Virus record (IMG/VR): IMGVR_UViG_3300045999_008022
Location: 1-23,094 of that record
Direction: 5' to 3' (one strand)
DNA: 23,094 bases
From: a virus
Numbering within the stretch: the first letter of the stretch is position 1; each line of letters begins with the position of its first letter. The notes beneath the pieces are model-generated. The model was not told the DNA's origin and did not search any database. It was given only the letters and a program-made list of their open reading frames with translations. The position numbers and the translations under genes are program-made. This document shows, piece by piece, positions 1 to 7,679 of this stretch.

Positions 1-2389
1 AAGCAGCTGCTCCATAAGCCTTTAGCCCAGTACTTGTTACCCTGTCCATTCCTGATTGGGCGAAGTCTTTTAGAGCACTTCCCCTGACATCCCTGAAAGG
101 CATATCAGCAGCGCTCTCTGCAGCAGCTCTTCTTGCTCTTCTTTGTCTAGCAGTTCCTGTTCCGGCTTCACCTGCTGGTATGTATGCTGCAGCTGCTCGT
201 TCTTTCTCTGCTGCAAGCGCACGGTTGTACGCCCTATCTTCTGCATTTTTTTCTCTTTGCGCTGCTCTTTCGTCATACCATGAACCAGCCGCCTGGTCAA
301 AAACAAGCGCCTTACCCATCCCCATTGCCCCACGCATTGTGTACCCAGAAAATGGGTCAAGACCGACAGCGCCACCACCCCTAAATGCGCTAAGTGCTCT
401 TTGGTCGTACGCCTCTTTGCTTATGTTTCCTTGGTCGAAACTACCCCTTCTTGCTTCGTGACCCATATCTGTTACATGTCCAGTAGGAGATATTCCAGCA
501 ACACCCCGTTGTCCAAGAAATGTTCTATGTCTCTGTGCTGCCAGAACCGTACTGGCCAGTACCGGACCAGCCGCACCAGACGACAGTGAAGTACTAGATG
601 ACACTCTTGTGGCTCCTGAGGAAAGAGCTGGAGAACCTGGACCAACTACAGCTCCTCCTCCTCCCGGCCCAACAGGACCTCTTCTGCCACCTCTTCCTCC
701 CCCACCAGCGCCAGGGACAGGGCTGCCACCGACTGTTACTGTTCCGGCAGTCACGTTCATTTGCTGTGTGGTGAGTCGACCTGCTTCTGGAGCCATTCTT
801 CCAGTGACTTTACCCATTGCCCGTCCAGCAAGACTGAATGCAAGAAGTGGGGCGAGTGCACTCATGAGACCTTGGCCCATTGTCCCAGTGAGTAGCTTGG
901 TCATCATTCCGAGCACTTGAGAAACCATGTTTACAATCTTTGTTAAGAATGGAAGAAGGTCAAAAAATCCTTTTTTAAGATTCATGAATAATTCAGAACC
1001 TTTTGTAATCATTCCGCCAAGTGCTTCACCAAATGCCGTAACTTCACCTTCGTTTTTTTGCAACAAATCGTTAAATAACCACAAGTTGCTAGCACCACCT
1101 TGAAGAGCTTTTCCTATTGGTTTAAAAGCTTTCTCGAGAACTCTGGCACCATCTTGCAGTGGGCGCATGTATTCGGTCACACGCCTCCAACCTTGTTTAA
1201 AGTTAAGCATCCAATCGCCAATTCTGTCGAACATGCCAACAGCTTTTGGTAAGTACTCGCGGATTGTCTTCACCATCCAGTTACTAACGCCATCAACAGC
1301 GCCAACAAAACCATCGGTTATAGTCTCAAACCCCATTGATTGCTGAATTGTTGCACTTATTCTTTGAAGGTCTCTTCTTATTATTTTAAATACACCCTCA
1401 AATGCGCCCTTTGTCGGTTCAAGGAATTGGTCTCCAAAGTCTGCAAATTCAGTCCTGAGTCGAGTCATGTATGATTTCAACTGACCTATTAATGTGTTGT
1501 TTATTGCCGCAAACTGTCCGGCAACACCACCTTTTTCAGCAAGAAGACCAGAAAATAATGCATCTCTGAACCCCTCTTTTGTTTGTGTGAATTTTGATTC
1601 TTTTAATGCTTTTTGCATTTCTGGACCAAGTTGACTTGCAGCTGCTTTTACGTCCGCAAGACTTTTCTTTTGGTCATTCAGTGCAGCAACGACTGCAGCA
1701 ACTTGCTCTATGGCTTTCTGTGGGTCTTGCCCAGCAGAACCAAAATCCATCAAAGCTTTTATTGCTTTACCGCTTGCATTTATCTGAGTTGAGCTCATTG
1801 TCTTTGACATGACCCCATAGGCTTTGTTTAAACCATCTATTCCAAGAACTGCAAGGTCTGCATCTGCTTGCAGGTTACGCATTGCCATTCTTGTCTGATT
1901 CATTGCTGAGCCGAACTGTTGCGCGCCTTTGCCTCTATACGCGTACATTGCAGCCTGCTGTTCCCTCACCGCTGCAGCAGCAGCCCCAAGGGCCATTGTC
2001 ATTGCCGCTGCACCTCCAGCGACTAATTGCATCGCCCCCTGGTAGGCCTTCATGAGGAATCTTCCTGCAGCAAAAAGAGCGTGGGTAGCCAGCATTGTGG
2101 CACTAAGTAAGCCCATTTCCAGAATTACACCCTTAATCGCTGTCATCAGGAATTTGGTCATTGCTTTACCGGCCATTTTTACGCCAGCATCAATTACGTC
2201 AAAACTCTTTTTAAATTTTCTGGATGTTGTTTCGAAAGATAGAGAAGACCGGGCCATCTGTGCACCTAGGTCTCGACTTCCTAGTTTCTTGGCTGCCCTA
2301 TCTAGCGCGAGTAATTCAAGACGTGCTTTTACAAGGTCTTTTGTTTTGGCATCAAATGAAATTTTGATTTTTACAAGCTCGTCAGCCAT
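1..2389 (-). CDS. Tape measure protein, C-terminus beyond left edge
   Basis: The frame opens at ATG 2389 and stays open to base 1, giving 796 visible residues. Tape measure proteins set tail length and line the tail tube during assembly. The call rests on size, the position directly after the tail chaperone pair, Ala/Gly/Met-rich helical sequence, and long hydrophobic stretches (about residues 70-140 and a second near 480-530). A Gly/Pro/Arg-rich linker lies at about 552-588 and is followed by two LSSG motifs at residues 589-592 and 602-605. The part after the linker looks like a separate domain rich in charged and Ala residues. The linker plus motifs suggests proteolytic processing (inference). 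Plus-strand frames here, including a proline-rich one at 609-920, are shadows of this gene. Confidence 0.88.
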   Translation of the reverse strand, partial: MADELVKIKISFDAKTKDLVKARLELLALDRAAKKLGSRDLGAQMARSSLSFETTSRKFKKSFDVIDAGVKMAGKAMTKFLMTAIKGVILEMGLLSATMLATHALFAAGRFLMKAYQGAMQLVAGGAAAMTMALGAAAAAVREQQAAMYAYRGKGAQQFGSAMNQTRMAMRNLQADADLAVLGIDGLNKAYGVMSKTMSSTQINASGKAIKALMDFGSAGQDPQKAIEQVAAVVAALNDQKKSLADVKAAASQLGPEMQKALKESKFTQTKEGFRDALFSGLLAEKGGVAGQFAAINNTLIGQLKSYMTRLRTEFADFGDQFLEPTKGAFEGVFKIIRRDLQRISATIQQSMGFETITDGFVGAVDGVSNWMVKTIREYLPKAVGMFDRIGDWMLNFKQGWRRVTEYMRPLQDGARVLEKAFKPIGKALQGGASNLWLFNDLLQKNEGEVTAFGEALGGMITKGSELFMNLKKGFFDLLPFLTKIVNMVSQVLGMMTKLLTGTMGQGLMSALAPLLAFSLAGRAMGKVTGRMAPEAGRLTTQQMNVTAGTVTVGGSPVPGAGGGGRGGRRGPVGPGGGGAVVGPGSPALSSGATRVSSSTSLSSGAAGPVLASTVLAAQRHRTFLGQRGVAGISPTGHVTDMGHEARRGSFDQGNISKEAYDQRALSAFRGGGAVGLDPFSGYTMRGAMGMGKALVFDQAAGSWYDERAAQREKNAEDRAYNRALAAEKERAAAAYIPAGEAGTGTARQRRARRAAAESAADMPFRDVRGSALKDFAQSGMDRVTSTGLKAYGAAA
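575..625 (-). other. Two LSSG putative protease-site motifs in tape measure
   Basis: Minus-strand codons at 614-625 and 575-586 both encode Leu-Ser-Ser-Gly, preceded by Ala and Ser respectively and followed by Ala in both cases. They lie 13 residues apart, just after a Gly/Pro/Arg-rich low-complexity linker. The same motif recurs in the C-terminal extension of the prohead protease on the opposite strand. The codons of the two copies differ, so the similarity is at protein level. Cleavage by the phage protease is inferred, not shown. Confidence 0.5.
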
Positions 2390-2464
2390 AGCTCTTTGCC
2401 ACTTCTAGATGTGATTGTTAAGTCACGTGAGTGTAAAAAGCGCCGGAGCTATGCGGACATTCGG

Positions 2465-2701
2465 TTATGCCTGCTGAGTCTTCGACTTGCGCTCTTGCTC
2501 TTCGCGGTCGTTGGATATAACTTTAGCACATGCCATAAGCAACAACCAGTCAACATCATCTCTATCAAGTAGGTCTAGCGGGTTTTGCCCGAATAGCTCT
2601 CCAAGTCTTGCTGCTGATTTTATTATGGAATCTTTAACTAGCTCGTCGAAGATTCCTTCGTAGGGTCCGATGCTGACACCGTATCTGAGTATCCAGCGGC
2701 A
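2465..2701 (-). CDS. Tail assembly chaperone, frameshifted (gpGT-type) extension
   Basis: This frame is open from the stop at 2702-2704 to TAA at 2465-2467 and overlaps the end of the upstream chaperone in the -1 frame. It has no convincing start of its own. The encoded segment ends with an acidic Asp-Trp-Leu-Leu stretch and then a highly charged Glu/Arg/Lys/Gln tail, which resembles the T part of gpGT chaperones as I know them. Placement between the tail tube and tape measure genes is the classic site of this pair in long-tailed phages. A -1 shift from the 2638-3201 frame would give a product of about 245 residues. I see no standard slippery heptamer in the overlap (2638-2701), so the slip site is unresolved. 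Confidence 0.72.
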   Translation of the reverse strand, partial: CRWILRYGVSIGPYEGIFDELVKDSIIKSAARLGELFGQNPLDLLDRDDVDWLLLMACAKVISNDREEQERKSKTQQA

Positions 2702-3201
2702 TCAAGGATTGCAAGCGCTGCTGATTCAATATGTGGGTCAACGCCAAACAGCGCTCTAACAGCATCTGGAACAGGCTTGGTTGTTTCGGTCATTTCAAGA
2801 ATAAACGGATGGGCGAAATTCATGATGTTGCCGTACTCATCGAATACTTCTTCATCATCAACGTAGATGCCAATTGTTGTATGGCCAATGACCATGCAAG
2901 CAAATTTTGTTGCATCGAGACCATTGCGTGAATCTTCACCGCACTGCTTACGCCAGTTCTTCATCTGTGTCTGGGTGATATTTGGGCTCACCTTGACGCT
3001 TAGGCCTGGTCGCTCTGGTACTTCAATGAGTACAGGGTTTCTTTCAACCTTGCGCTTAACGAGGGCACGCAGCTTGTTTAGCTGTGTCTCTTCTGGGACG
3101 GTTGTTAAGCCAGCAGCCGATGAAATGGCGTCTTTGATTGAAGCCTTCTTCTGCTTCTGGCTGTCTGAATCTTCTGTTGTGTAAAGTGTGTTATCGCTCA
3201 T
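2638..3201 (-). CDS. Tail assembly chaperone (gpG-type)
   Basis: A 187-residue soluble protein sits between the tail tube gene and the tape measure gene. Proteins here act as chaperones that hold the tape measure protein during tail assembly and are absent from the finished virion. The C-terminal third has a short acidic region (Asp-Asp-Glu-Glu-Val) and ends in a Ser/Thr-rich tail. The last 21 codons overlap the -1 frame of the extension at 2465-2701, which supports the assignment because gpG/gpGT pairs share a start. The ATG at 3201 lies 49 bases after the tail tube stop, with a stable hairpin in between. Confidence 0.75.
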   Translation of the reverse strand: MSDNTLYTTEDSDSQKQKKASIKDAISSAAGLTTVPEETQLNKLRALVKRKVERNPVLIEVPERPGLSVKVSPNITQTQMKNWRKQCGEDSRNGLDATKFACMVIGHTTIGIYVDDEEVFDEYGNIMNFAHPFILEMTETTKPVPDAVRALFGVDPHIESAALAILDAAGYSDTVSASDPTKESSTS

Positions 3202-3223
3202 GCCCTGAAACTATCACACCTTT

Positions 3224-3239
3224 TTCCGCCGTAGCGGAA
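3224..3239 (-). other. Hairpin with UACG tetraloop between tube and chaperone genes
   Basis: On the minus strand the sequence reads TTCCGC-TACG-GCGGAA, a perfect 6-bp stem closed by a C(UACG)G loop of the very stable UNCG class. It is followed by AAAAAGG rather than a T-run, so it does not look like an intrinsic terminator. It may mark mRNA processing or protect the 3' end of the highly expressed tube message; this is inference. Confidence 0.45.
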
Positions 3240-3250
3240 GTACCCTTTTA

Positions 3251-3754
3251 TTATCTAAGGGTTGAAGTGACGTCAGATATGGCGAACGTAAGGGCGAATG
3301 TCGCTGGGGCACCGGATGACGAGTCACCATCTGGCTCTGTGATGCCTACCAAAAGGGCATCATAGTAGTAGCGGTCATTCGTTGGGTCCTTGATATCGCA
3401 GTCAAAAACTGAGATTACGATGTTGTAGTAAGCAATACCTACGTATCTACGAAGTCCCTGCAACTTTGCACCAATTCCGGCTGCTGTTTCGGCGCTGACC
3501 ATGTCATCGTCGTAGTGTGCAGTCAGAGTGATGTCGCCAATCTCCGAAGGAGCGCAAAGAACTGTTGGGCGTGACTTGCCACCTTCGTAGATTTTCTCAA
3601 CGGAGGCTGTTATTTCACCACCAGACACCTGAGCGAACTTGAAACCCGTCCACTTAGGAAGGTTTGCCTGAACGTTTGTTTGCTGCTTGGCGTTGCTCGC
3701 AAAGTTGCTTGGGAATATCTCCGCAAGTACTTGTCTCTGTGCAATTTTTGCCAT
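3251..3754 (-). CDS. Tail tube protein
   Basis: This 167-residue protein follows the sheath gene by 14 bases. Myovirus tube proteins of the gp19/FII type stack as hexameric rings inside the sheath and form the DNA channel. The sequence is rich in beta-forming segments, has no signal peptide or membrane segment, and has the size expected for a contractile-tail tube. The start is ATG 3754 with a strong GGAGGA ribosome-binding site just upstream. The call depends mainly on the sheath-tube-chaperone-tape order, which is well conserved, plus length and composition. Confidence 0.8.
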   Translation of the reverse strand: MAKIAQRQVLAEIFPSNFASNAKQQTNVQANLPKWTGFKFAQVSGGEITASVEKIYEGGKSRPTVLCAPSEIGDITLTAHYDDDMVSAETAAGIGAKLQGLRRYVGIAYYNIVISVFDCDIKDPTNDRYYYDALLVGITEPDGDSSSGAPATFALTFAISDVTSTLR

Positions 3755-3768
3755 TTCCTATTCCTCCG

Positions 3769-5229
3769 TTATACGACTGTTGAAGTCAGGTTTGATTTGA
3801 CGATGTCAATTTCAATCTTGTCACCAACGCTGGATACTCTTACTCCAACGCGAGCTTTGACAAGACCTGTTTGCAGCTGTGCAGCTGGGTTGATTCCGGC
3901 ATCACATTTCACTGTGTAGCCATTGTCAAGCTGCTTGCCATTTGCATCGAACGCTGGGTAGAGTGCACCAAGGTCTCTCATTCCGGCGAGAATAACCACG
4001 AGTCTTGCTTCGATATTTGCGAAGATTGTATTTCTTCCATCAATCGTTGAGAAGACCAAGTCTTCAAGCGAGCGGTAGCATTCCGTGACAATCGTGTTGA
4101 CAACGTCTTGCTGGGTTATGTAGCGGAAGTTCTCAGTGTCGACCGAAAGTGAGCGAGCACCATAGATTCTGACAGTGTTCTGAATTACGCGGATTGCGTT
4201 TACGTAGTTCTCGTCAAGGTCATCGCCAGTTGTCTTGTCTATATCAACAGCAGCTCCAGTAACGAACTTTGCGGTTGATATCAAACCAGCTGCTGGCAAA
4301 TGTGGGCCAGTCTGATTGTGGGCAACAGCTCTTTTTGCAGCAACATAACCATCTGGTGGAATTGTTCTTGTTACACCAGCCACTCCAGATGGAACAGTAA
4401 CCCAAGGGTAGTAAATTGCTGCGTGCTCTGCATTGTCTTCAGCTTGAAGGGCGAGCGCGGTTGCCTTGATTGTTGCAGCACTGTCCACAGCTCCTCCGTG
4501 AAGAATTGCGATTCTGCTGTAGTTATTGGCATGTGCAACTAATCCGTTGCGAACAGCTACGTCATCATTTGAAATTTCAGGGCATGAAACAGCACCGGTT
4601 CCCAATGCGTCATTGAATAATGTCAAGGCGTTTACGTAGTAAGTCGAAGTGACTTGGTTCTCATATGCGTTTCCTGCTGCAAGCGGTGTTGATGCAATTG
4701 CTGCAGGAAGAGTTGTAGTTGACTGAATTGAAGCAGTCACATAGCGAGAAGCAATTGCACTGGAGTTAATTCGTCCAGCCATCTGCGATGAAGTTGAACA
4801 ATTTCCTGTCGTGTAGACGAGTGTGCCATCGTAAGAAAGATTGAGTTTTGCTGTTGCTCCAGATACCGTTACTTCTGCTTCTACGTCTGAGCTCCACGCG
4901 CCAGCACCGTTGGCCGTAAGCGTGATGCAGTTTACTGCCGAGCTGTTGTTTAATACCAACGTTCCTACTGTTGCGCTAGCTCCAACAACACGAGCAACAT
5001 ATGCCTGTGTGCCGCCTTCTTCAAAGAATGTTTCGACTGTTGGGTGGAGGTATGAGTCTGAACGGTAGTCACCGAACATGGCCTCGAACTCTGCAATGCT
5101 CTGAACCAAAACTGCTTCATCGCTTGGACCCCTGTCGGCCAAGCCAACGACGAATAACTGTGATGACTCACGGACCGTCGCTGTTGATGGGCCGGTTCTT
5201 ACTGAAGTTGATATAACTACGCCAGGCAT
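3769..5229 (-). CDS. Tail sheath protein (contractile tail)
   Basis: A 486-residue protein of the phage tail sheath family. The N-terminus (Met-Pro-Gly-Val-Val-Ile-Ser) and the early region with Phe-Val-Val-Gly-Leu-Ala-Asp-Arg-Gly-Pro, followed by a Phe-Gly-Asp-Tyr and Phe-Phe-Glu-Glu-Gly-Gly block, are typical of sheath subunits. The last 170 residues hold the conserved core: an Ala-Ile-Arg-Val-Ile-Gln segment, Tyr-Gly-Ala-Arg-Ser-Leu, and a Val-Arg-Val-Gly-Val end. The middle region, about residues 105-200, is Ser/Thr/Ala-rich and probably an exposed insertion domain. The protein contracts around the tube and drives penetration of the cell envelope. ATG 5229 has an AGGAAGG ribosome-binding site. 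This gene is the main evidence that the phage is a myovirus. Confidence 0.9.
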   Translation of the reverse strand: MPGVVISTSVRTGPSTATVRESSQLFVVGLADRGPSDEAVLVQSIAEFEAMFGDYRSDSYLHPTVETFFEEGGTQAYVARVVGASATVGTLVLNNSSAVNCITLTANGAGAWSSDVEAEVTVSGATAKLNLSYDGTLVYTTGNCSTSSQMAGRINSSAIASRYVTASIQSTTTLPAAIASTPLAAGNAYENQVTSTYYVNALTLFNDALGTGAVSCPEISNDDVAVRNGLVAHANNYSRIAILHGGAVDSAATIKATALALQAEDNAEHAAIYYPWVTVPSGVAGVTRTIPPDGYVAAKRAVAHNQTGPHLPAAGLISTAKFVTGAAVDIDKTTGDDLDENYVNAIRVIQNTVRIYGARSLSVDTENFRYITQQDVVNTIVTECYRSLEDLVFSTIDGRNTIFANIEARLVVILAGMRDLGALYPAFDANGKQLDNGYTVKCDAGINPAAQLQTGLVKARVGVRVSSVGDKIEIDIVKSNLTSTVV

Positions 5230-5302
5230 AGGACCTTCCTATTACTTATCATTGAGGGTTGGATTCCCTTATGTGAGTCAATTGTACAGAGGCAAAGTGA
5301 TT

Positions 5303-5331
5303 ATTTTGTGCAACTATCACTACAACCTCAA
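5303..5331 (-). promoter_or_regulatory. Possible promoter for the sheath-tube operon
   Basis: Within the 135-base gap upstream of the sheath gene, the minus strand carries TTGAGG (5326-5331) and CAAAAT (5303-5308) separated by 17 bases. Each hexamer matches four of six positions of the sigma-70-type consensus. The spacing is ideal but the match is modest. A promoter here would make sense because sheath and tube must be made in large amounts. Confidence 0.3.
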
Positions 5332-5364
5332 ACAAGTGGCTTTAATAAGAAAAACATTTATAAA

Positions 5365-6042
5365 TCATACACCAGGGCCAGTAATTGTGACCCCATTATT
5401 TGTTCCGGTGAGGGTTATTCTGTTATCTGGTGATGGACTGCTTAGGTCTGGAATGTCAACACCTGCACCAACAGATGAAGTATCAAACTCTATTTCTTCA
5501 ACATTTCCATAGCCTTTTCTCATTACAACTTCGTCTATCTGGAGGGTGTACGAGACGTAGGCTCCAGCCATAACTCTGTCGCCTTTGAGTAGGGTTATGT
5601 CGGAGAACTCTTCACGGATAGTTGATTCATCGATTAGTGCACGGAAAGAGGTTCGCGAGTCATACGCTCTCAAACAAGGATAATCAAGAAGCGCAGAACG
5701 AACGACTGTCGTCATTCTGTCTCTCATTAGGGTGCATTCCTCTGAGCCCTCTGTGCGAACCCATACGTACGTTCGCATTGAGTAACTGACTCTATATAGT
5801 GGGTCTCCATTATCGAACCCAATTCGCTCTAATTCGTTTGTTGTCAGGACTGTCGTGATAATCGAAGGCCACCTGTCCAGAGCAAGTGGTTCGTGAATTA
5901 TGTACTGCTCTGGTTCTGGAAGTTGCTGATTGTCTACGGCCCATCCGTTTTGATAGTCAATGAGCCTGCTCGGGATGTCAATTTTTAAATAGTCGTTAAC
6001 GTATTTCTTTGCAAAATGCGCACCATTCATTAATCTAATCAT
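5365..6042 (-). CDS. Probable tail terminator / neck protein
   Basis: A 225-residue protein between the Mu gpG-like protein and the sheath. In contractile-tailed phages this slot usually holds the tail terminator, which caps the tail and joins it to the head. I do not recognise a diagnostic motif. The first 150 residues are mixed alpha/beta with the pattern Tyr-Ser-Met-Arg-Thr-Tyr-Val-Trp-Val, which fits the terminator fold. The last 40 residues form a Ser/Pro/Thr/Gly-rich tail. Its start overlaps the previous stop as ATGA at 6039-6042, indicating translational coupling. The function is inferred from position. Confidence 0.55.
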   Translation of the reverse strand: MIRLMNGAHFAKKYVNDYLKIDIPSRLIDYQNGWAVDNQQLPEPEQYIIHEPLALDRWPSIITTVLTTNELERIGFDNGDPLYRVSYSMRTYVWVRTEGSEECTLMRDRMTTVVRSALLDYPCLRAYDSRTSFRALIDESTIREEFSDITLLKGDRVMAGAYVSYTLQIDEVVMRKGYGNVEEIEFDTSSVGAGVDIPDLSSPSPDNRITLTGTNNGVTITGPGV

Positions 6043-6524
6043 GTCAATTTGCTTCCATGTTTAATGTACTTTCGAGCAACTTTTCCAAGGTCTCTATCAA
6101 AATCGCGCGGTGTAAAAAGTATTGGTCTAGCTGGCATATCTTCAGTACCGTATTGATGAAACTTTGCAATTCTATTATTAACTGTAAGGGTTATTGATTG
6201 GTCGCTTGATGAGCCCCCAACTACATCAAGATTTGTTGCGTCAAACAGCAATCCACCAGTCCTAACCATTAATGGGGTTGCCCAGTTCGTTGCCTTCCAT
6301 GCTCCATATTCCGGAGATAGTGGTGGCCACGCTCCACCAAGCATCGACCTTGCCGACACAGCACCTTGAGATAAAAAATTCTCTTTTGTTGCTTCTTCTA
6401 ATGTTCTTTTTGCCCATCTAAGAACAGGGCCCATATCCCTAGTTCTGTCCTGCATGTCATCAAGGCGCTCTTTGGCTTCGTCTGAGTCGACTTTAATTTT
6501 TGTTACTACTCGTATTCTTGCCAC
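6039..6524 (-). CDS. Mu gpG-like virion morphogenesis / tail completion protein
   Basis: A 161-residue protein with features of the Mu gpG / HK97 gp10-like family. It has an N-terminal helical part, then Gly-Gly-Ala-Trp-Pro-Pro-Leu-Ser-Pro-Glu-Tyr near residue 62, a Met-Val-Arg-Thr-Gly-Gly-Leu segment, and near the end Phe-His-Gln-Tyr-Gly-Thr followed by Met-Pro-Ala-Arg-Pro-Ile-Leu. The last two blocks are the family hallmark. These proteins act at the head-tail junction during tail completion. The start is GTG at 6524, two bases after the stop of the connector gene, and the end overlaps the next gene by four bases, so the three neck genes form a tight operon. Confidence 0.8.
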   Translation of the reverse strand: MARIRVVTKIKVDSDEAKERLDDMQDRTRDMGPVLRWAKRTLEEATKENFLSQGAVSARSMLGGAWPPLSPEYGAWKATNWATPLMVRTGGLLFDATNLDVVGGSSSDQSITLTVNNRIAKFHQYGTEDMPARPILFTPRDFDRDLGKVARKYIKHGSKLT

Positions 6525-6526
6525 AC

Positions 6527-7171
6527 TTATATCCGAGTTCTTTTGTATTTCCTTAACGTAGAAAGTTCTGCGTCAAGAAAACCAGTTTCGATTGGAGCAA
6601 CACCACGTGGATTCAGGTCTTTGACGCCAACAACATCATCGTGCATGTTTTGCATTTCTCTTGTTGCAGCGCGAAGAATCATTAACTTGAAAACCGGAAT
6701 GCTCGCTCCATCAAGTCCTGCTGTGTAGGTGATTGTTACCAGGTCATCTGGGTATCCGTAGTAGTAGTCAATCCCATAAGTTCTCTCAATGTAATGCTGT
6801 TCGTGTTGCAATATTCTTTCAGTCCCAAAAACTGGCTTTACTTTTACCTGTGTTATAGAGACAATTGGGGTGTTCTTGAGATATATGGCTGGGGGTGGAG
6901 ATGCAAAAGTTGTGCTGTCCACCACATTGTCCACGAAAGTATCTGTGTAGTTGTAGTCACTAACCGAAAGGAACGATGTCATTGGTACGCCGTGGTGCTG
7001 GGAGTCGAGCCTATGTTCCTCTATGAAGGTTTGTGGCTCTATCGGTCTGCGAAGGAATGCCTCCAACTCGCTCTGAAGGCCAGCGAGTATCATCTCGCAC
7101 GCGTCAATCTGGCGGTTTGTTAGGGATATATCCATATAGACCTTGAGGTCATTTACCGAAACAAGCGCCAT
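6527..7171 (-). CDS. Head-tail connector / adaptor protein
   Basis: A 214-residue protein opening the neck gene block. The N-terminal helical region (Val-Asn-Asp-Leu-Lys-Val-Tyr-Met-Asp, then a long helix ending Leu-Glu-Ala-Phe-Leu-Arg-Arg-Pro) matches the layout of gp6/gp15-type adaptors, which form a ring under the portal. A beta-rich insertion follows, and the C-terminal part ends with helices and a basic tail. ATG 7171 has AGAGGA just upstream. The two following genes (gpG-like and probable terminator) support the role. The exact adaptor subfamily is not resolved. Confidence 0.7.
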   Translation of the reverse strand: MALVSVNDLKVYMDISLTNRQIDACEMILAGLQSELEAFLRRPIEPQTFIEEHRLDSQHHGVPMTSFLSVSDYNYTDTFVDNVVDSTTFASPPPAIYLKNTPIVSITQVKVKPVFGTERILQHEQHYIERTYGIDYYYGYPDDLVTITYTAGLDGASIPVFKLMILRAATREMQNMHDDVVGVKDLNPRGVAPIETGFLDAELSTLRKYKRTRI

Positions 7172-7290
7172 GTCATCCTCTGGTCAAAAGTTATTGGGAC
7201 TCTTTATAGTCCATAATTTTAACATTTTTTCCTTATTTTTAAGGTCAATGATTGATTGACCAACCATCTGGGTGCTGGTACTGTACGGGA
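7172..7290. promoter_or_regulatory. Divergent intergenic region with inverted repeat
   Basis: This region separates the minus-strand connector gene from the plus-strand acidic gene and so should hold start signals in both directions. An inverted repeat GGACT-CTTTAT-AGTCC spans 7197-7212 and could be an operator. CATAAT at 7212-7217 is a passable plus-strand -10 box but lacks a good -35 partner, and TATAAA overlapping the repeat could serve the minus strand. No strong promoter pair is visible. Confidence 0.3.
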
Positions 7291-7677
7291 ATGGCCAAAT
7301 CAAATAAAACAGAAATCAAAGAAGACGTAGTCAACATTCTTAATCACGTCACTGAAACTCTTTTTTACTTTTTTGAAGACACCGAAGAAGACCTCGATGA
7401 CGACGATGAGGCTTTGGATGAATTCACCAACTTTATTTGGATAATTGCCAATGTAGCCATGGCTTCAGTGGGGATGACTATTACTGGAAGAAACTCTGAC
7501 GGAACCATAAATGCAGTCTTCAATCCAGTAAAAAGTGTTAAAGAATTTCTTCAAAATGATTACACCGGGGACGATGGCGATAGATACTTTGAAGACATGG
7601 TCTCTGTAGATGAGGAGTCTTCAGAGGTCGACCTTGGCAGCTTCGAAGGTCTATTTATCGGCGAGGACAATAAGTAA
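7291..7677 (+). CDS. Acidic protein of unknown function, opposite strand to neighbours
   Basis: A 128-residue protein, the only plus-strand gene inside the minus-strand tail block. It is very acidic, with a Glu-Asp-Thr-Glu-Glu-Asp-Leu-Asp-Asp-Asp-Asp-Glu run near residues 30-41 and another acidic region near the C-terminus. Between them is a hydrophobic helix (Phe-Ile-Trp-Ile-Ile-Ala-Asn-Val-Ala-Met) with no clear membrane topology. No minus-strand frame of similar length competes here. I chose ATG 7291, which has GGGA directly before it. An alternative TTG at 7252 with AAGG upstream would give 141 residues. The gene ends two bases from the convergent stop of a very basic protein. I do not recognise the family; the location is moron-like. 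Confidence 0.65.
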   Translation: MAKSNKTEIKEDVVNILNHVTETLFYFFEDTEEDLDDDDEALDEFTNFIWIIANVAMASVGMTITGRNSDGTINAVFNPVKSVKEFLQNDYTGDDGDRYFEDMVSVDEESSEVDLGSFEGLFIGEDNK

Positions 7678-7679
7678 AC

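Noticed and set aside
609-920. Proline-rich plus-strand open frame
   Set aside because: It is the antisense shadow of the Gly-rich tape measure linker and has no upstream gene context or start signals.
5230-5364. TTGACT as the -35 of a sheath promoter
   Set aside because: No -10 box lies 15-19 bases downstream; the closest TGATAA is 24 bases away.
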